DNA of 64,000 nt from Dokdonia sinensis (lineage in GTDB: Bacteria > Bacteroidota > Bacteroidia > Flavobacteriales > Flavobacteriaceae). Both the position numbers and the translations under genes were made by a program. This document shows positions 1 to 8,870 of this stretch, piece by piece. The stretch lies in contig NZ_REFV01000001.1 in NCBI RefSeq assembly GCF_003688895.1, positions 165,503 through 229,502 of the forward strand. The letters are read 5' to 3'. The notes beneath the pieces were generated by a model that was not told where the DNA came from, did no database searches, and was given only the letters and a program-made list of their open reading frames with translations. Numbering within the stretch: the stretch's first letter is position 1; every line of letters begins with the position of its first letter.

Positions 1-207
1 TCCCGCCACAAGCGGGACACTTTAACCGGACTAAGCTACTACCCGTAATTCAATAAACAAAGACAGAAACAAATCCGATCTTCCCGCCACAAGCGGGACA
101 CTTTAACCGGACTAAGCTACTACCCGTAATTCAATAAACAAAGACAGAAACAAATCCGATCTTCCCGCCACAAGCGGGACACTTTAACCGGACTAAGCTA
201 CTACCCG
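1..207 (-). repeat. 81-bp tandem repeat with tRNA-like 5' halves
   Basis: Two full 81-bp units (from 1 and 82) and a third that breaks off at 207; the array may continue left of the window. Read on the minus strand, each unit has a tRNA-like order: a seven-base acceptor-like stretch, TA, a D arm (GCTT/AAGT stem, loop with GG), then an anticodon-like arm TCCCG-CTTGTGG-CGGGA with a 7-base loop. The variable-loop-like AGATC follows, but there is no T arm (no GTTCRA); instead a T-rich stretch leads to the next unit. By loop position the anticodon would be TGT, but without a T arm or acceptor partner this is not a working tRNA. The copies I compared are identical. Confidence 0.85.
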
Positions 208-220
208 TTTTTTATAGGCG

Positions 221-228
221 CAAATATA
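221..228 (-). promoter_or_regulatory. -7 promoter box for the tRNA-like array
   Basis: Minus-strand TATATTTG matches the Bacteroidetes consensus TAnnTTTG exactly and is followed by GCGCC, much as the tRNA-Pro box in this window is followed by CACCCC. It lies 14 bases before the first tRNA-like unit. I see no clear -33 TTG at the usual spacing. Confidence 0.55.
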
Positions 229-351
229 AAGAATAGCCCCTGTTACATTAAAACAAACACCCAAAGAATATTCACAAGTGTATCAAATTTAAATTTTGTA
301 AATTATAGTATTGAAAATCAAACAATTAATTTAACCTCAAAATAAAACACT
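229..351. other. AT-rich intergenic region
   Basis: Non-coding stretch between the repeat array and the first gene. It holds upstream promoter sequence for both directions. No ORF, RNA fold or further repeat is evident, and no clean TAnnTTTG box for the rightward gene. Confidence 0.4.
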
Positions 352-798
352 ATGAAGACCTTAATGATGATTAGCTTTTATTTGATGAGTGCTACCCTAT
401 TTCTTGGGGATGGATTAAAAACTGACACGTTAGAACTTACTCTAGAAGGCGTTTGGGAACTCGAGAATCAGCAATTATATGAAGATGGGATGCTATCTGA
501 AACGATTTCAAATGAAAATGGATATAGGCAAGTAAAAATGTATAGTAAGGGCAAGGTAATGTGGACTCGCAACGATCCTACAGATTCAAATGAGTGGTTC
601 GGTTATGGAACATATACGGTTGCAGATGGTGTTTTAGAAGAACGACTAGAATATGCCTCTGGACCTATGATGAAGATTGTAGATACTACGCAAGTATTCC
701 GTTTTGAGCTTCTTCTTGGGGCAAAAAGTTACCAGCAAATTCGGATAGATAAAGATGGTGAACGTTCTCAGGGAGAGAGCTATATACGCCTAGAATAG
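352..798 (+). CDS. Small secreted hypothetical protein
   Basis: Encodes 148 residues. The N-terminus (about residues 1-18) is hydrophobic and reads as a signal peptide without a lipobox cysteine, so the product is probably periplasmic. The rest (GVWELENQQLYEDG..., repeated aromatic and charged strands) resembles small lipocalin-like beta-barrel proteins of Bacteroidetes that begin with an x-G-x-W motif, but I do not recognise a family with certainty. It stands alone between the repeat array and the convergent tRNA-Pro gene and shares a terminator with that tRNA. The start is the only ATG before the hydrophobic segment. Function unknown. Confidence 0.75.
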   Translation: MKTLMMISFYLMSATLFLGDGLKTDTLELTLEGVWELENQQLYEDGMLSETISNENGYRQVKMYSKGKVMWTRNDPTDSNEWFGYGTYTVADGVLEERLEYASGPMMKIVDTTQVFRFELLLGAKSYQQIRIDKDGERSQGESYIRLE

Positions 799-834
799 TA
801 TATCGCATAAAGTAATTGTAACTACATAAAATAA

Positions 835-862
835 AAAAACCACAGATTGCTCTGTGGTTTTT
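835..862. terminator. Bidirectional intrinsic terminator
   Basis: Stem AACCACAGA / TCTGTGGTT with loop TTGC, an A-tract on the left and a T-tract on the right. It serves the rightward small gene and the leftward tRNA-Pro gene. Confidence 0.85.
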
Positions 863-864
863 GT

Positions 865-938
865 CGGGGTAGCAAGATTCGAACTTGCGACCTCCTCGTC
901 CCAAACGAGGCGCGATAACCGGGCTACGCTATACCCCG
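865..938 (-). tRNA. tRNA-Pro (anticodon TGG)
   Basis: Full cloverleaf of 74 bases on the minus strand: acceptor CGGGGTA pairs with TACCCCG, D arm GCGT/TCGC (G-C, C-G, G-C, T-T), anticodon arm CCTCG-TTTGGGA-CGAGG giving TGG, and a canonical T arm GCAAG-TTCGAAT-CTTGC. CCA is not encoded. It reads CCA codons, with wobble on other proline codons. Confidence 0.97.
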
Positions 939-954
939 AATAATTACCGGGGTG

Positions 955-962
955 CAAATATA
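955..962 (-). promoter_or_regulatory. -7 promoter box of tRNA-Pro
   Basis: Minus-strand TATATTTG matches TAnnTTTG exactly and is followed by CACCCC. It lies 16 bases upstream of the mature tRNA 5' end. Confidence 0.7.
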
Positions 963-1005
963 ATTAAATTAAACAGATGAAAAAGTAATTTCCAAAATCT
1001 TTTTT

Positions 1006-1023
1006 ACGCTTTCGCGAAAGCGC
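1006..1023. repeat. Dispersed palindrome, intergenic copy
   Basis: Contains CGCTTTCGCGAAAGCG (core 1008-1021). It lies between the divergent tRNA-Pro and udk promoters. Confidence 0.95.
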
Positions 1024-1042
1024 AATCAATCCCCTATTTTTC

Positions 1043-1050
1043 TACCTTTG
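1043..1050 (+). promoter_or_regulatory. -7 promoter box of udk
   Basis: TACCTTTG matches TAnnTTTG. It ends 15 bases before the udk ATG at 1066, giving a very short 5' leader. The TTG inside this box could be taken for a start codon but is better explained as promoter. Confidence 0.6.
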
Positions 1051-1065
1051 TACAAATACTTTTTT

Positions 1066-1674
1066 ATGCTCATTATAGGAATAGGTGGTGGCACCGGTAG
1101 CGGTAAAACAACGGTTGTAGAACAGATAATCTCACATTTTCCAGATGGCGAGGTAGCGGTTATTTCGCAAGACTCCTATTACAAGGATTTATCACATCTT
1201 ACAAAAGAAGAGCGGACGAAGGTCAACTTTGACCACCCTAACGCAATAGATTTCCCGTTGCTTTGTGACCACTTGCGCGAGTTACGTGCGGGACGTTCTG
1301 TTTTACAACCAGTATATTCCTTTGTCGAGCATAATAGAACAAATGAAACTGTGCTCACCAGTCCCACACAAGTACTGGTTGTAGAGGGTATTCTCATCCT
1401 TACAGATGCCCAAATAAGAGAACTCTTTGACATTAAAGCCTTTGTCCACGCAGACAGTGATGAGCGTTTAATAAGACGCCTCAAAAGAGATATTGCAGAG
1501 CGTGGTCGCGACTTGCAAGAAGTATTAAATAGATACCAGACTACCCTTAAACCGATGCACCAGCAATTCATAGAGCCTACAAAGGAATTTGCAGATATTA
1601 TTATCCCAAATAACAAGTACAACACTGTTGCTGTAGACATAGTAAGAAGCATCATAAACGAGCGTTTATCATAG
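1066..1674 (+). CDS. udk: Uridine kinase
   Basis: Phosphorylates uridine and cytidine to UMP and CMP in cytoplasmic pyrimidine salvage. The protein is 202 residues, normal for Udk. It begins almost directly with the P-loop (GGGTGSGKTT, about residues 6-15), followed by the acceptor-site stretch QDSYYKDL, the NFDHPNAIDF region, the EGILIL Walker-B-like strand and the RRLKRDIAERGRD lid. I chose ATG 1066 rather than the in-frame TTG 18 bases upstream, because that TTG is part of a -7 box and family members start just before the P-loop. First gene of a rightward operon with the ftsB-like gene, mutA, a lipoprotein and mutB. Confidence 0.95.
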   Translation: MLIIGIGGGTGSGKTTVVEQIISHFPDGEVAVISQDSYYKDLSHLTKEERTKVNFDHPNAIDFPLLCDHLRELRAGRSVLQPVYSFVEHNRTNETVLTSPTQVLVVEGILILTDAQIRELFDIKAFVHADSDERLIRRLKRDIAERGRDLQEVLNRYQTTLKPMHQQFIEPTKEFADIIIPNNKYNTVAVDIVRSIINERLS

Positions 1675-1695
1675 GGAATTACTATCTTCGTCTAT

Positions 1696-2055
1696 ATGGG
1701 AATTCGCCAGAAAATAGAGCGTATAAAATCTAAAAATATCATCCTAGGAACACTCCTTTCTGGGTTGCTTAATAAGTATGTGCTCATATTTATGATATTT
1801 CTCGTTTGGATGATATTCTTCGATGGAAGTTCGTGGCTTTTGCATAGAGAACTAGATGGAGAAATAGAAAAACTGGAAGGCAACAAGGAATATTTTGAGA
1901 ACGAGATAGCAACCGATAAATCGCAGATTAAAAAACTGACCGATAGCGCAGGGCTAGAACGATTTGCTCGCGAAGAATATCTTATGAAAAAGGATAATGA
2001 AGAAATTTATATCATAGAATACGAAGACAGCATCTCTCCCAATGACAAAAAGTAA
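1696..2055 (+). CDS. FtsB/DivIC-like septum formation initiator
   Basis: Small bitopic membrane protein of 119 residues, the size and layout of FtsB/DivIC. It has a basic cytoplasmic N-terminus, one transmembrane helix (about 27-45), then a coiled coil (about 50-85: RELDGEIEKLEGNKEYFENEI) and a conserved-looking ERFAREEYLMKK stretch typical of the family before an acidic tail. FtsB-type proteins bind FtsL and FtsQ and help activate septal wall synthesis. It starts 21 bases after udk and its 3' end overlaps the mutA start by 14 bases, so translation of the two may be coupled. Confidence 0.85.
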   Translation: MGIRQKIERIKSKNIILGTLLSGLLNKYVLIFMIFLVWMIFFDGSSWLLHRELDGEIEKLEGNKEYFENEIATDKSQIKKLTDSAGLERFAREEYLMKKDNEEIYIIEYEDSISPNDKK

Positions 2056-3418
2056 TCTCTTTCAAGATTTTGATCCCGTTTCGGCAAAGGCGTTCAAGCA
2101 AAAAATTCAGTTTGACTTGAAAGGAGCCTCTTATAATGACACCTTGATCTGGCATACTAATGAGGGAATAGACGTTAAGCCTTTTTATCACGGAGATGAT
2201 ATAGATGAATCCCAGCTTACCACTCCTCAAACTCCTGAGCAATGGTACATAAGCGAGGCGATATTTATTCTCGACCCTGCCCAAAGCGCCGTCACGGCAA
2301 ATACAGCGATTGAAGCTGGCGCAGAAGCAATTTATTTCACTGCAAATGAGCCATTTGACATTGAGGTGCTCTATAATCATTTGTCCGAAAGAGAAATCCC
2401 GCTTTACTTTAATCTTCGGTTTCTAGATGAAGATTTTTGTGTGAGGTTTTACGCTTTCGCGAAAGCGTATAAAAACACCACCTTAAAACTAGACCTCATT
2501 CATCACCTTATAGAAGATGGAAACTGGTTCCACTCGATGGAACGAGACCATAAAATATTAAACACGATTCTTAACTCCGAAGGTCAAAAAAACATTACCA
2601 TAGATACCACATTCTACCAAAATGCTGGCGCTACAATGGTACAGCAACTGGCTTACGGTATTTCCCACCTTAACGAATACCTCAACCATATAGAGCAACA
2701 GAAAATAGAGTGCCCACACATCACTTTTGAGGTAGCCGTGGGGACAAATTATTTTTTTGAAATAGCAAAACTGCGTGCCTTAAGACAACTTACAGCCATA
2801 TTACTATCTGAATACGGTTTTTCTGAATCGACCAGAGTACATATAATTGCGCATCCTACTAGACGTAATAAAACGATTTACGATTATAACACGAATATGC
2901 TACGCACTACAACGGAGTGTATGAGCGCCATACTAGGAGGCGCAAATGTGGTGGTAAATCAGCCTTACGATGCCATTTATCATAAAACAAACAACTTTGG
3001 TCAGCGCATTTCCAGAAATCAACTCATTATCTTAAAAGAAGAAAGTTATTTTGATGCCGTGAGCAATCCAGCAGATGGAGCATATTATATCGAATCGATC
3101 ACATCACAACTCGCTCAAAAATCTCTTGACCTCTTTAAGGAAATTGAGCAAAAAGGTGGTTTTCTCAAGCAACTTAAAGAAGGAACGATACAACGTAAAA
3201 TAAAAGAAAGTGACGCTCGAGAGCAAGAGCAGTTTAATAATAAAGAGCTTATACTGCTAGGAACAAATAAACATCCCAATTTAACAGACAAGATGAAAGA
3301 TGAATTAGAGTTGTTCCCGTTTGTAAAAAGAAACCCTCGGAAAACCATCATCACTCCTATCATCCCAAGGAGACTGTCCGAAATTATCGAGCAAGAAAGA
3401 CTAAAAAATGAAGTGTAA
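2042..3418 (+). CDS. mutA: Methylmalonyl-CoA mutase small (beta) subunit
   Basis: Non-catalytic partner of MutB in the B12-dependent interconversion of succinyl-CoA and methylmalonyl-CoA (propionate metabolism). The 458 residues align in character with the TIM-barrel part of the large subunit (YNTNMLRTTTECMSAILGGA, DPADGAYYIES). It lacks a C-terminal cobalamin domain with DxHxxG, as expected for short Bacteroidetes small subunits. Its start overlaps the ftsB-like gene. A copy of the dispersed palindrome (core 2453-2466) is read in frame as AFAKA. A lipoprotein gene separates it from mutB. Confidence 0.93.
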   Translation: MTKSNLFQDFDPVSAKAFKQKIQFDLKGASYNDTLIWHTNEGIDVKPFYHGDDIDESQLTTPQTPEQWYISEAIFILDPAQSAVTANTAIEAGAEAIYFTANEPFDIEVLYNHLSEREIPLYFNLRFLDEDFCVRFYAFAKAYKNTTLKLDLIHHLIEDGNWFHSMERDHKILNTILNSEGQKNITIDTTFYQNAGATMVQQLAYGISHLNEYLNHIEQQKIECPHITFEVAVGTNYFFEIAKLRALRQLTAILLSEYGFSESTRVHIIAHPTRRNKTIYDYNTNMLRTTTECMSAILGGANVVVNQPYDAIYHKTNNFGQRISRNQLIILKEESYFDAVSNPADGAYYIESITSQLAQKSLDLFKEIEQKGGFLKQLKEGTIQRKIKESDAREQEQFNNKELILLGTNKHPNLTDKMKDELELFPFVKRNPRKTIITPIIPRRLSEIIEQERLKNEV

Positions 3419-3437
3419 TTTTAATATCAATACCACA

Positions 3438-4037
3438 ATGAGAATCCTTTTATTTTTATGTGCCACATTTTTAGCAACAAGCTGTGAGACTGGAAAAAAA
3501 ACTCCCGCTTTAGAATATAAATATGCAGATAAAGAGCAAAGTATAAACTGTACAGGTCAAAAAAATGCCTTGCTCAACGAAGCCCTGTATAGTTTTGAAC
3601 AGGACATCACGCGTAACTATGATCCAGAAACCCAACGCACTACCGTAGCCTATGCGCGATTTATAGTCCCTGGTCTATCAGGTACTGCAGAGTTTAACAG
3701 ATTACCCAGTGATCACTCAAAAGCTATTTTAGAAAAACTCAAGGAAGAAAAAATCATTGTAATGAACCTGGAAGGTAAAAGTAATCTCAACTATGATCAT
3801 CCAGCAGTCACTTGTCTTTTGGACAACTTGGAAGATGGTGCCATAATGAAAACCCTAAAGGCGCTTATTGAGACAGGAAGTATGGATCCTAAGTTAATGG
3901 ATACCCGTATGCGCAATAAAGGACGTGATCTCGACAGACAGCGTAATCTCGCTTTATATGTTGCTCTAGACGCATACTATCAAAACCTTGCAAATATAGA
4001 TTGGGATGCAATACCATCTGAAACGACAACAGAGTAA
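3438..4037 (+). CDS. Lipoprotein of unknown function inside the mut operon
   Basis: Encodes 199 residues from ATG 3438. An upstream in-frame ATG at 3408 would overlap mutA and put ten polar residues before the signal, so I prefer the later start. Residues 1-16 form a lipoprotein signal ending in LATSC, so the mature protein is lipid-anchored. The body has two further cysteines (NCTGQ, VTCLL) that could pair. No catalytic motif is recognised. Its stop overlaps the mutB start by one base (TAATG), implying co-translation with a cytoplasmic enzyme, an odd partner for an envelope protein. Confidence 0.8.
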   Translation: MRILLFLCATFLATSCETGKKTPALEYKYADKEQSINCTGQKNALLNEALYSFEQDITRNYDPETQRTTVAYARFIVPGLSGTAEFNRLPSDHSKAILEKLKEEKIIVMNLEGKSNLNYDHPAVTCLLDNLEDGAIMKTLKALIETGSMDPKLMDTRMRNKGRDLDRQRNLALYVALDAYYQNLANIDWDAIPSETTTE

Positions 4038-6181
4038 TGGCAAGACGCAATGTGCAACATATTGATCTGAGTACGCTTTCGCGAAAGCAAAAAATAACTT
4101 CGTCACAAAAGTTAAAAACAACAAAAACCGCTGAGCAAATATCGCTCAAGAAGAGATATCGTAAAGATGATCTTGAAACAGTTGAGCATCTTGATTTTGT
4201 TGCAGGATTACCACCATATCTAAGGGGACCATACAGTACCATGTACGTGCGACGGCCCTGGACAATTCGTCAGTACGCAGGATTCTCCACTGCTCAGGAT
4301 AGCAATGATTTTTATCGTCGCAATCTTGCTGCAGGACAAAAAGGGCTCTCGGTAGCCTTCGACCTGGCTACACATCGCGGTTATGATAGCGATCACGAGC
4401 GGGTCGTTGGGGACGTAGGGAAAGCTGGAGTTGCCATAGACTCGGTTGAGGATATGAAAGTCCTTTTTGATCAGATTCCGCTGGATCAAATGTCGGTATC
4501 GATGACTATGAACGGAGCCGTGCTGCCCATAATGGCTTTTTACATTGTGGCTGCCGAAGAACAAGGAGTCTCTCTAGAAAAACTTTCAGGGACAATCCAG
4601 AACGACATTCTTAAGGAATTTATGGTCCGTAATACCTATATCTATCCTCCTACTCCATCTATGCGTATCATCTCGGATATTTTTGAATTTACGGCTGAGA
4701 AAATGCCTAAGTTCAACAGTATTTCCATATCAGGATATCATATGCAAGAAGCGGGTGCTACCTGCGACATCGAACTTGCATATACGCTAGCAGATGGTCT
4801 TGAGTATCTAAGGACAGGTATTGCTGCAGGAATGGATATCGATCACTTTGCTCCTAGATTATCTTTTTTCTGGGCGATTGGGATGAACCATTTTATGGAA
4901 GTGGCAAAGATGAGAGCAGCCAGAATGCTCTGGTCTAAAATTGTTTCCCAGTTCAACCCAAAGAATCAAAAATCACTGGCGCTCAGGACCCACTGCCAGA
5001 CCAGCGGATGGAGCCTTACAGAGCAAGACCCCTTTAACAATGTTGCCCGAACGTGTATCGAAGCCGCCGCTGCTGCTTTTGGAGGGACCCAGAGTTTACA
5101 TACAAACGCGCTAGATGAAGCCATAGCGCTTCCTACAGATTTTTCTGCACGTATTGCTCGTAATACTCAAATCTTCCTGCAAGAAGAAACTCATATAACT
5201 AAAACTGTCGATCCTTGGGCGGGAAGCTATTATGTAGAATCACTTACAAACGAAATAGCGCATAAAGCGTGGAAACTCATCGAGGAAGTAGAGGAACTGG
5301 GCGGTATGACAAAAGCTATAGAAGCTGGAATCCCTAAGCTTCGCATAGAGGAAGCCGCTGCACGTAAGCAAGCCCGTATCGATAGTGGACAAGATATCAT
5401 TGTAGGTGTAAACAAATACCGACTTACGGAGGAGGAACACCTAGATATCCTAGATATAGATAATACTAAAGTAAGGGAAGGTCAGCTCAAACAACTTGCA
5501 ACAATCAAAGCAAGTAGGAATACAGCTAAGGTCACGGGAACTTTAGAAAAAATAACCCAAGCGGCTCGTGCTAAAAGTGGAAATTTACTAGCTTTAGCCG
5601 TCGAGGCGGCTAGGGAAAGAGCAACTCTGGGTGAGATTTCAGATGCTCTAGAGGAAGTTTATGGACGTCATAAGGCGGTAATTCAATCATTTAGTGGAGT
5701 GTATAGCAAGGAAGTAAAAAAGGATCCCGCTTTCGCGAAAGCGCAACAACTCGCAGATCAGTTTGCAAAAATTGATGGAAGACGACCACGCATTATGGTT
5801 GCAAAAATGGGTCAAGACGGTCACGACCGTGGTGCAAAAGTAGTAGCAACGGGTTATGCAGATATTGGTTTTGACGTAGACATTGGTCCTTTATTTCAAA
5901 CGCCTAAAGAAGCTGCAAAACAGGCGATGGAAAATGATGTACACATTCTTGGAGTATCGTCACTTGCCGCAGGACATAAAACATTAGTACCACAAGTCAT
6001 AGAAGAACTCAAAGCATTAGGAAGAGAGGATATAATGGTCATCGTTGGAGGTGTAATACCTCAGCAAGATTATCAATTTTTGTTTGATGCTGGAGCTGCT
6101 GCAGTTTTTGGGCCGGGCACTAAAATTAGTGAGGCGGCCATTGCGCTACTTAAGCTAATGATAGGTTCGGAAGATATATAA
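4037..6181 (+). CDS. mutB: Methylmalonyl-CoA mutase large (alpha) subunit
   Basis: Catalytic, adenosylcobalamin-dependent subunit, 714 residues, the usual length. The N-terminal TIM barrel binds the CoA ester ([32 protein letters not shown]). The C-terminal B12 domain carries DGHDRG with D594, H596 and G599, where His is the lower cobalt ligand. Translation is coupled to the preceding lipoprotein gene by a TAATG overlap. Two copies of the dispersed palindrome lie inside the gene: core 4075-4088 near the N-terminus (read TLSRK) and core 5729-5742 in the linker before the B12 domain (read AFAKA). Both fall where the family is variable. Confidence 0.97.
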   Translation: MARRNVQHIDLSTLSRKQKITSSQKLKTTKTAEQISLKKRYRKDDLETVEHLDFVAGLPPYLRGPYSTMYVRRPWTIRQYAGFSTAQDSNDFYRRNLAAGQKGLSVAFDLATHRGYDSDHERVVGDVGKAGVAIDSVEDMKVLFDQIPLDQMSVSMTMNGAVLPIMAFYIVAAEEQGVSLEKLSGTIQNDILKEFMVRNTYIYPPTPSMRIISDIFEFTAEKMPKFNSISISGYHMQEAGATCDIELAYTLADGLEYLRTGIAAGMDIDHFAPRLSFFWAIGMNHFMEVAKMRAARMLWSKIVSQFNPKNQKSLALRTHCQTSGWSLTEQDPFNNVARTCIEAAAAAFGGTQSLHTNALDEAIALPTDFSARIARNTQIFLQEETHITKTVDPWAGSYYVESLTNEIAHKAWKLIEEVEELGGMTKAIEAGIPKLRIEEAAARKQARIDSGQDIIVGVNKYRLTEEEHLDILDIDNTKVREGQLKQLATIKASRNTAKVTGTLEKITQAARAKSGNLLALAVEAARERATLGEISDALEEVYGRHKAVIQSFSGVYSKEVKKDPAFAKAQQLADQFAKIDGRRPRIMVAKMGQDGHDRGAKVVATGYADIGFDVDIGPLFQTPKEAAKQAMENDVHILGVSSLAAGHKTLVPQVIEELKALGREDIMVIVGGVIPQQDYQFLFDAGAAAVFGPGTKISEAAIALLKLMIGSEDI

Positions 6182-6224
6182 TTTAATGTCTCTGAAAACT
6201 AGGTCTACTCTTTGGAAATAACCT

Positions 6225-7175
6225 CTAGACATCAAAATTTTCAATTTGAGATAACGCCATCTTAGCCTCATTAAATTCTGTAATCATATCCTTAACGATT
6301 TGTCCTGCTGGTTTTATATCATTTATGAGTGCAGAAATTTGACCAATTTCTAATTCACCTTCAACTAAATCCCCTTCAAACATTCCTTTTTTGGCTCGAG
6401 CGCGGCCTAGCAATTCTTTTAACTGATCTGGTGTAGGCGAGCTTTTATAAAGTTGAGCCACATCATTGTAAAACTTATTTTTTATTAATCGTACTGGTGC
6501 GAGTTCTTTTAAAGTTAAAGTCGTGTCCCCTTCCTTTGCATTTACAATTATCTCTTTAAAAGCCTGATGTGCGCTTGATTCTATACTCGCAGCAAAGCGA
6601 CTTCCTACTTGAACTCCATCTGCTCCCAGAACCATTGCGGCAAGCATTCCTCTTCCTGTTGCAATACCTCCAGCAGCGATGAGTGGCACTTTGAGTTGCG
6701 CTTTTACCATAGGAATAAGTGTGAGCGTTGTAGTTTCTTCCCTACCATTATGACCTCCAGCCTCAAAACCTTCTGCAACGATAGCATCTACTCCTGCTTC
6801 TTGAGCCTTTAGTGCAAACTTCACACTACTTACAACATGTACGACTTTAATTCCGTGGGCCTTGAGATGTTGTGTCCATAGTTTTGGATTACCAGCACTA
6901 GTAAATACAATGGGAACCTTATGCGAGATTATGGTTTCCATATGCTCCTCGATATTAGGATAAAGCATCGGAATATTTACCGCAAAAGGTTTGCTTGTTG
7001 CTATTTGACATTTTTTTACGTGTTCTCTGAGCACCTCTGGATACATAGATGCGGCACCTATAATGCCCAACCCACCAGCGTTACTCACAGCGCTTGCTAG
7101 TCTCCAACCGCTGTTCCATATCATTCCGCCCTGAATGAGAGGATATTTTACGCCAAATAATTCCGTGATACGATT
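6225..7175 (-). CDS. Nitronate monooxygenase (2-nitropropane dioxygenase) family FMN enzyme
   Basis: FMN-dependent TIM-barrel enzyme of the NMO/FabK-like superfamily, 317 residues counting the GTG start, whose codon covers 7176-7178. N-terminal GVKYPLIQGGMIWNSG is the typical first strand. GGHNGRE and the phosphate-binding strands AAGGIATGRG and GADGVQVGSRF are clear. Members oxidise nitronates or reduce enoyl-ACP; the sequence alone does not decide, and I prefer NMO. The GTG start overlaps the stop of the upstream subtilase gene (TAGTG), so the two are co-transcribed. It converges on mutB with 43 bases between. Confidence 0.85.
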   Translation of the reverse strand, partial: NRITELFGVKYPLIQGGMIWNSGWRLASAVSNAGGLGIIGAASMYPEVLREHVKKCQIATSKPFAVNIPMLYPNIEEHMETIISHKVPIVFTSAGNPKLWTQHLKAHGIKVVHVVSSVKFALKAQEAGVDAIVAEGFEAGGHNGREETTTLTLIPMVKAQLKVPLIAAGGIATGRGMLAAMVLGADGVQVGSRFAASIESSAHQAFKEIIVNAKEGDTTLTLKELAPVRLIKNKFYNDVAQLYKSSPTPDQLKELLGRARAKKGMFEGDLVEGELEIGQISALINDIKPAGQIVKDMITEFNEAKMALSQIENFDV

Positions 7176-7177
7176 CA

Positions 7178-8773
7178 CTATTTTTTGATGATTTTAATGG
7201 TGCTTGAAAGATTTGTGCTCTCCAGTCTTGCTAGATAAATGCCCAATTTTAATTCCGAAATATCTACCCATTGATTATCATTTTTGATGAACTCACGATG
7301 TACTTCTTGACCTATTATATTAAATAATCGTAACGAAGCTTCATTCACTCCTTCTGGAAGTCCGACTTGAAAACGATCTGAAGTTGGGATGGGTTGTAGG
7401 GTGTACGCTTTCGCGAAAGCGGAGTCATCTACACTCAACAACGTTTCTAGCAACGCTCCGAAATCGGGGATACCATACCCAAACTGAGGTGTAGGATTGT
7501 CAAAGGTGCTACTCACCTCACGTATAAATTGCATAAGCTCCGCGTTTGTGAGATTAGGGTTTGCTTGCCAAATACTTGCCACGGCACCCGCCATAATAGG
7601 CGAACTAAAACTTGTGCCGCTACTCGTGGTGATTGTACCATTAGATCTTATAACTGCAGCACTCGCTCCCTTTGCCATAACATCTGGCTTTACTCGACCG
7701 TCTGAAGATGGGCCTATACTACTAAAACTGGCATAGTTCCCCTCACTATCTACTGCTCCTACAGTAAGAGCTCCTACGGCATCTGCTGGTGCCGAAATCA
7801 TTCCGCTACCCGAATTTCCAGCACTTGTTACGACCAACATCCCTTTTTCAAAAGCTATAGTTGTCCCTCTAGAGATAAAAGCGGTCTCCCCATCCATATC
7901 TTCATAGGTAAGATCATACGGATCAAAATCATAGTTTCTGTACCCTAGGGAGGTATTAATAATATCTACTCCTAAACTATCTGCTCGCTCTGCTGCTTCT
8001 ACCCAATTTGATTCTTCGACAGGGTTTTCACTTGCAACATCTTCTGTTCTAAAACAATAAATTGCTGCGTCTGGTCCTGTTCCTACAAACTGATTTTGGA
8101 CAAAACCTGCAATATTACTTACTACACGCGTACCGTGATCGCTACCTTGAAAAGCAAATACGTCTTCTGTTTTAGAAACAAAATCATAACCTCCCAAGAG
8201 CTTTCCATTATCACGTATTCTTGCAAATCCGTCTTGAGTGTCTACTCCCGAGAATCCAGAATCCATAATGGCGACAATCATTCCCTCACCAGTATAATCC
8301 TGAAGATGCACCTCATCTACAGAAAGCATCGTTACTTGATTTTCTGTTGTTCCGTATGTAAAGTCTACCCGCTGCTCTGGAGCTTCCTTTTGGAAATAAA
8401 AATTATCTGGATTCCTATTTCTCGACCTATCTGCATACTCAATACTGCTTACAAATGAAAGGTCAAGTAGGTTTTGGATATTTTCTAAACTTCCGCGTAC
8501 ATGCACACAATTAAACCATTTTGACTTAGCCAATACCGCTATACCATCTTGATTTTTAATCTCTGATATATAATCTTCGTTAACCGGCACATCACGCTCA
8601 TCTATAGGCGTGTTGTGCATGGCCTTTCGGTCTATGGCTTCTTGGGTAAGAATAGATATAGGGTTATCTATACTAGTCTGAACGTTTTCTTTGTCCGTAA
8701 AATATACCCAAGCATCTTGCTGAGCGTAGGTACTAGTTGTTACTAAGAAGAGTAAGAGTAGGATTTTTTTCAT
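7178..8773 (-). CDS. Secreted subtilisin-like serine protease with T9SS sorting domain
   Basis: Family S8 peptidase of 531 residues. Signal peptide about 1-17 (ends TYAQ), a propeptide region to about 150, then the catalytic domain with D171 (VAIMDSG), H213 (DHGTRV), oxyanion N320 (SAGNSGS) and S388 (SGTSFSSP), so the triad is intact. The last 75 residues (LQPIPTSDRFQV..., ending in TIKIIKK) are a type IX secretion C-terminal sorting domain, so the enzyme is probably exported to the cell surface or medium. A palindrome copy (core 7407-7420) lies in the linker before the sorting domain, read SAFAKAY. Its stop overlaps the following gene's GTG. Confidence 0.93.
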   Translation of the reverse strand: MKKILLLLFLVTTSTYAQQDAWVYFTDKENVQTSIDNPISILTQEAIDRKAMHNTPIDERDVPVNEDYISEIKNQDGIAVLAKSKWFNCVHVRGSLENIQNLLDLSFVSSIEYADRSRNRNPDNFYFQKEAPEQRVDFTYGTTENQVTMLSVDEVHLQDYTGEGMIVAIMDSGFSGVDTQDGFARIRDNGKLLGGYDFVSKTEDVFAFQGSDHGTRVVSNIAGFVQNQFVGTGPDAAIYCFRTEDVASENPVEESNWVEAAERADSLGVDIINTSLGYRNYDFDPYDLTYEDMDGETAFISRGTTIAFEKGMLVVTSAGNSGSGMISAPADAVGALTVGAVDSEGNYASFSSIGPSSDGRVKPDVMAKGASAAVIRSNGTITTSSGTSFSSPIMAGAVASIWQANPNLTNAELMQFIREVSSTFDNPTPQFGYGIPDFGALLETLLSVDDSAFAKAYTLQPIPTSDRFQVGLPEGVNEASLRLFNIIGQEVHREFIKNDNQWVDISELKLGIYLARLESTNLSSTIKIIKK

Positions 8774-8796
8774 ATCGTAAGTTTTGAAATGCCACC

Positions 8797-8817
8797 TACC
8801 TAATATAAAATTAGGTA
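8797..8817. other. Inverted repeat upstream of the subtilase gene
   Basis: Perfect arms TACCTAAT / ATTAGGTA around a 5-base loop, 24 bases upstream of the subtilase start and downstream of mnmA. There is no T-tract, so it looks more like an operator or mRNA 5' hairpin than a terminator. Confidence 0.5.
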
Positions 8818-8870
8818 CTGTGGGCGTAACGTAAATTTACGATTTTTAAATTTTAAGATTTTCTAAATCC

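Noticed and set aside
1-207. CRISPR array
   Set aside because: The 81-bp units are directly repeated with no variable spacers, and no cas genes are present in the window.
686-904. Leftward open frame of 72 codons across the tRNA-Pro gene
   Set aside because: It runs through the tRNA and terminator and lacks any family feature; such frames are common artefacts of tRNA sequence.
1048-1065. TTG start for udk 18 bases upstream of the ATG
   Set aside because: The TTG is the end of the promoter box TACCTTTG, and Udk proteins begin just before the P-loop, as the ATG at 1066 gives.
8096-8458. Rightward 120-codon frame within the subtilase gene
   Set aside because: Antisense to the conserved catalytic domain; composition is not protein-like and no promoter or family signal is seen.
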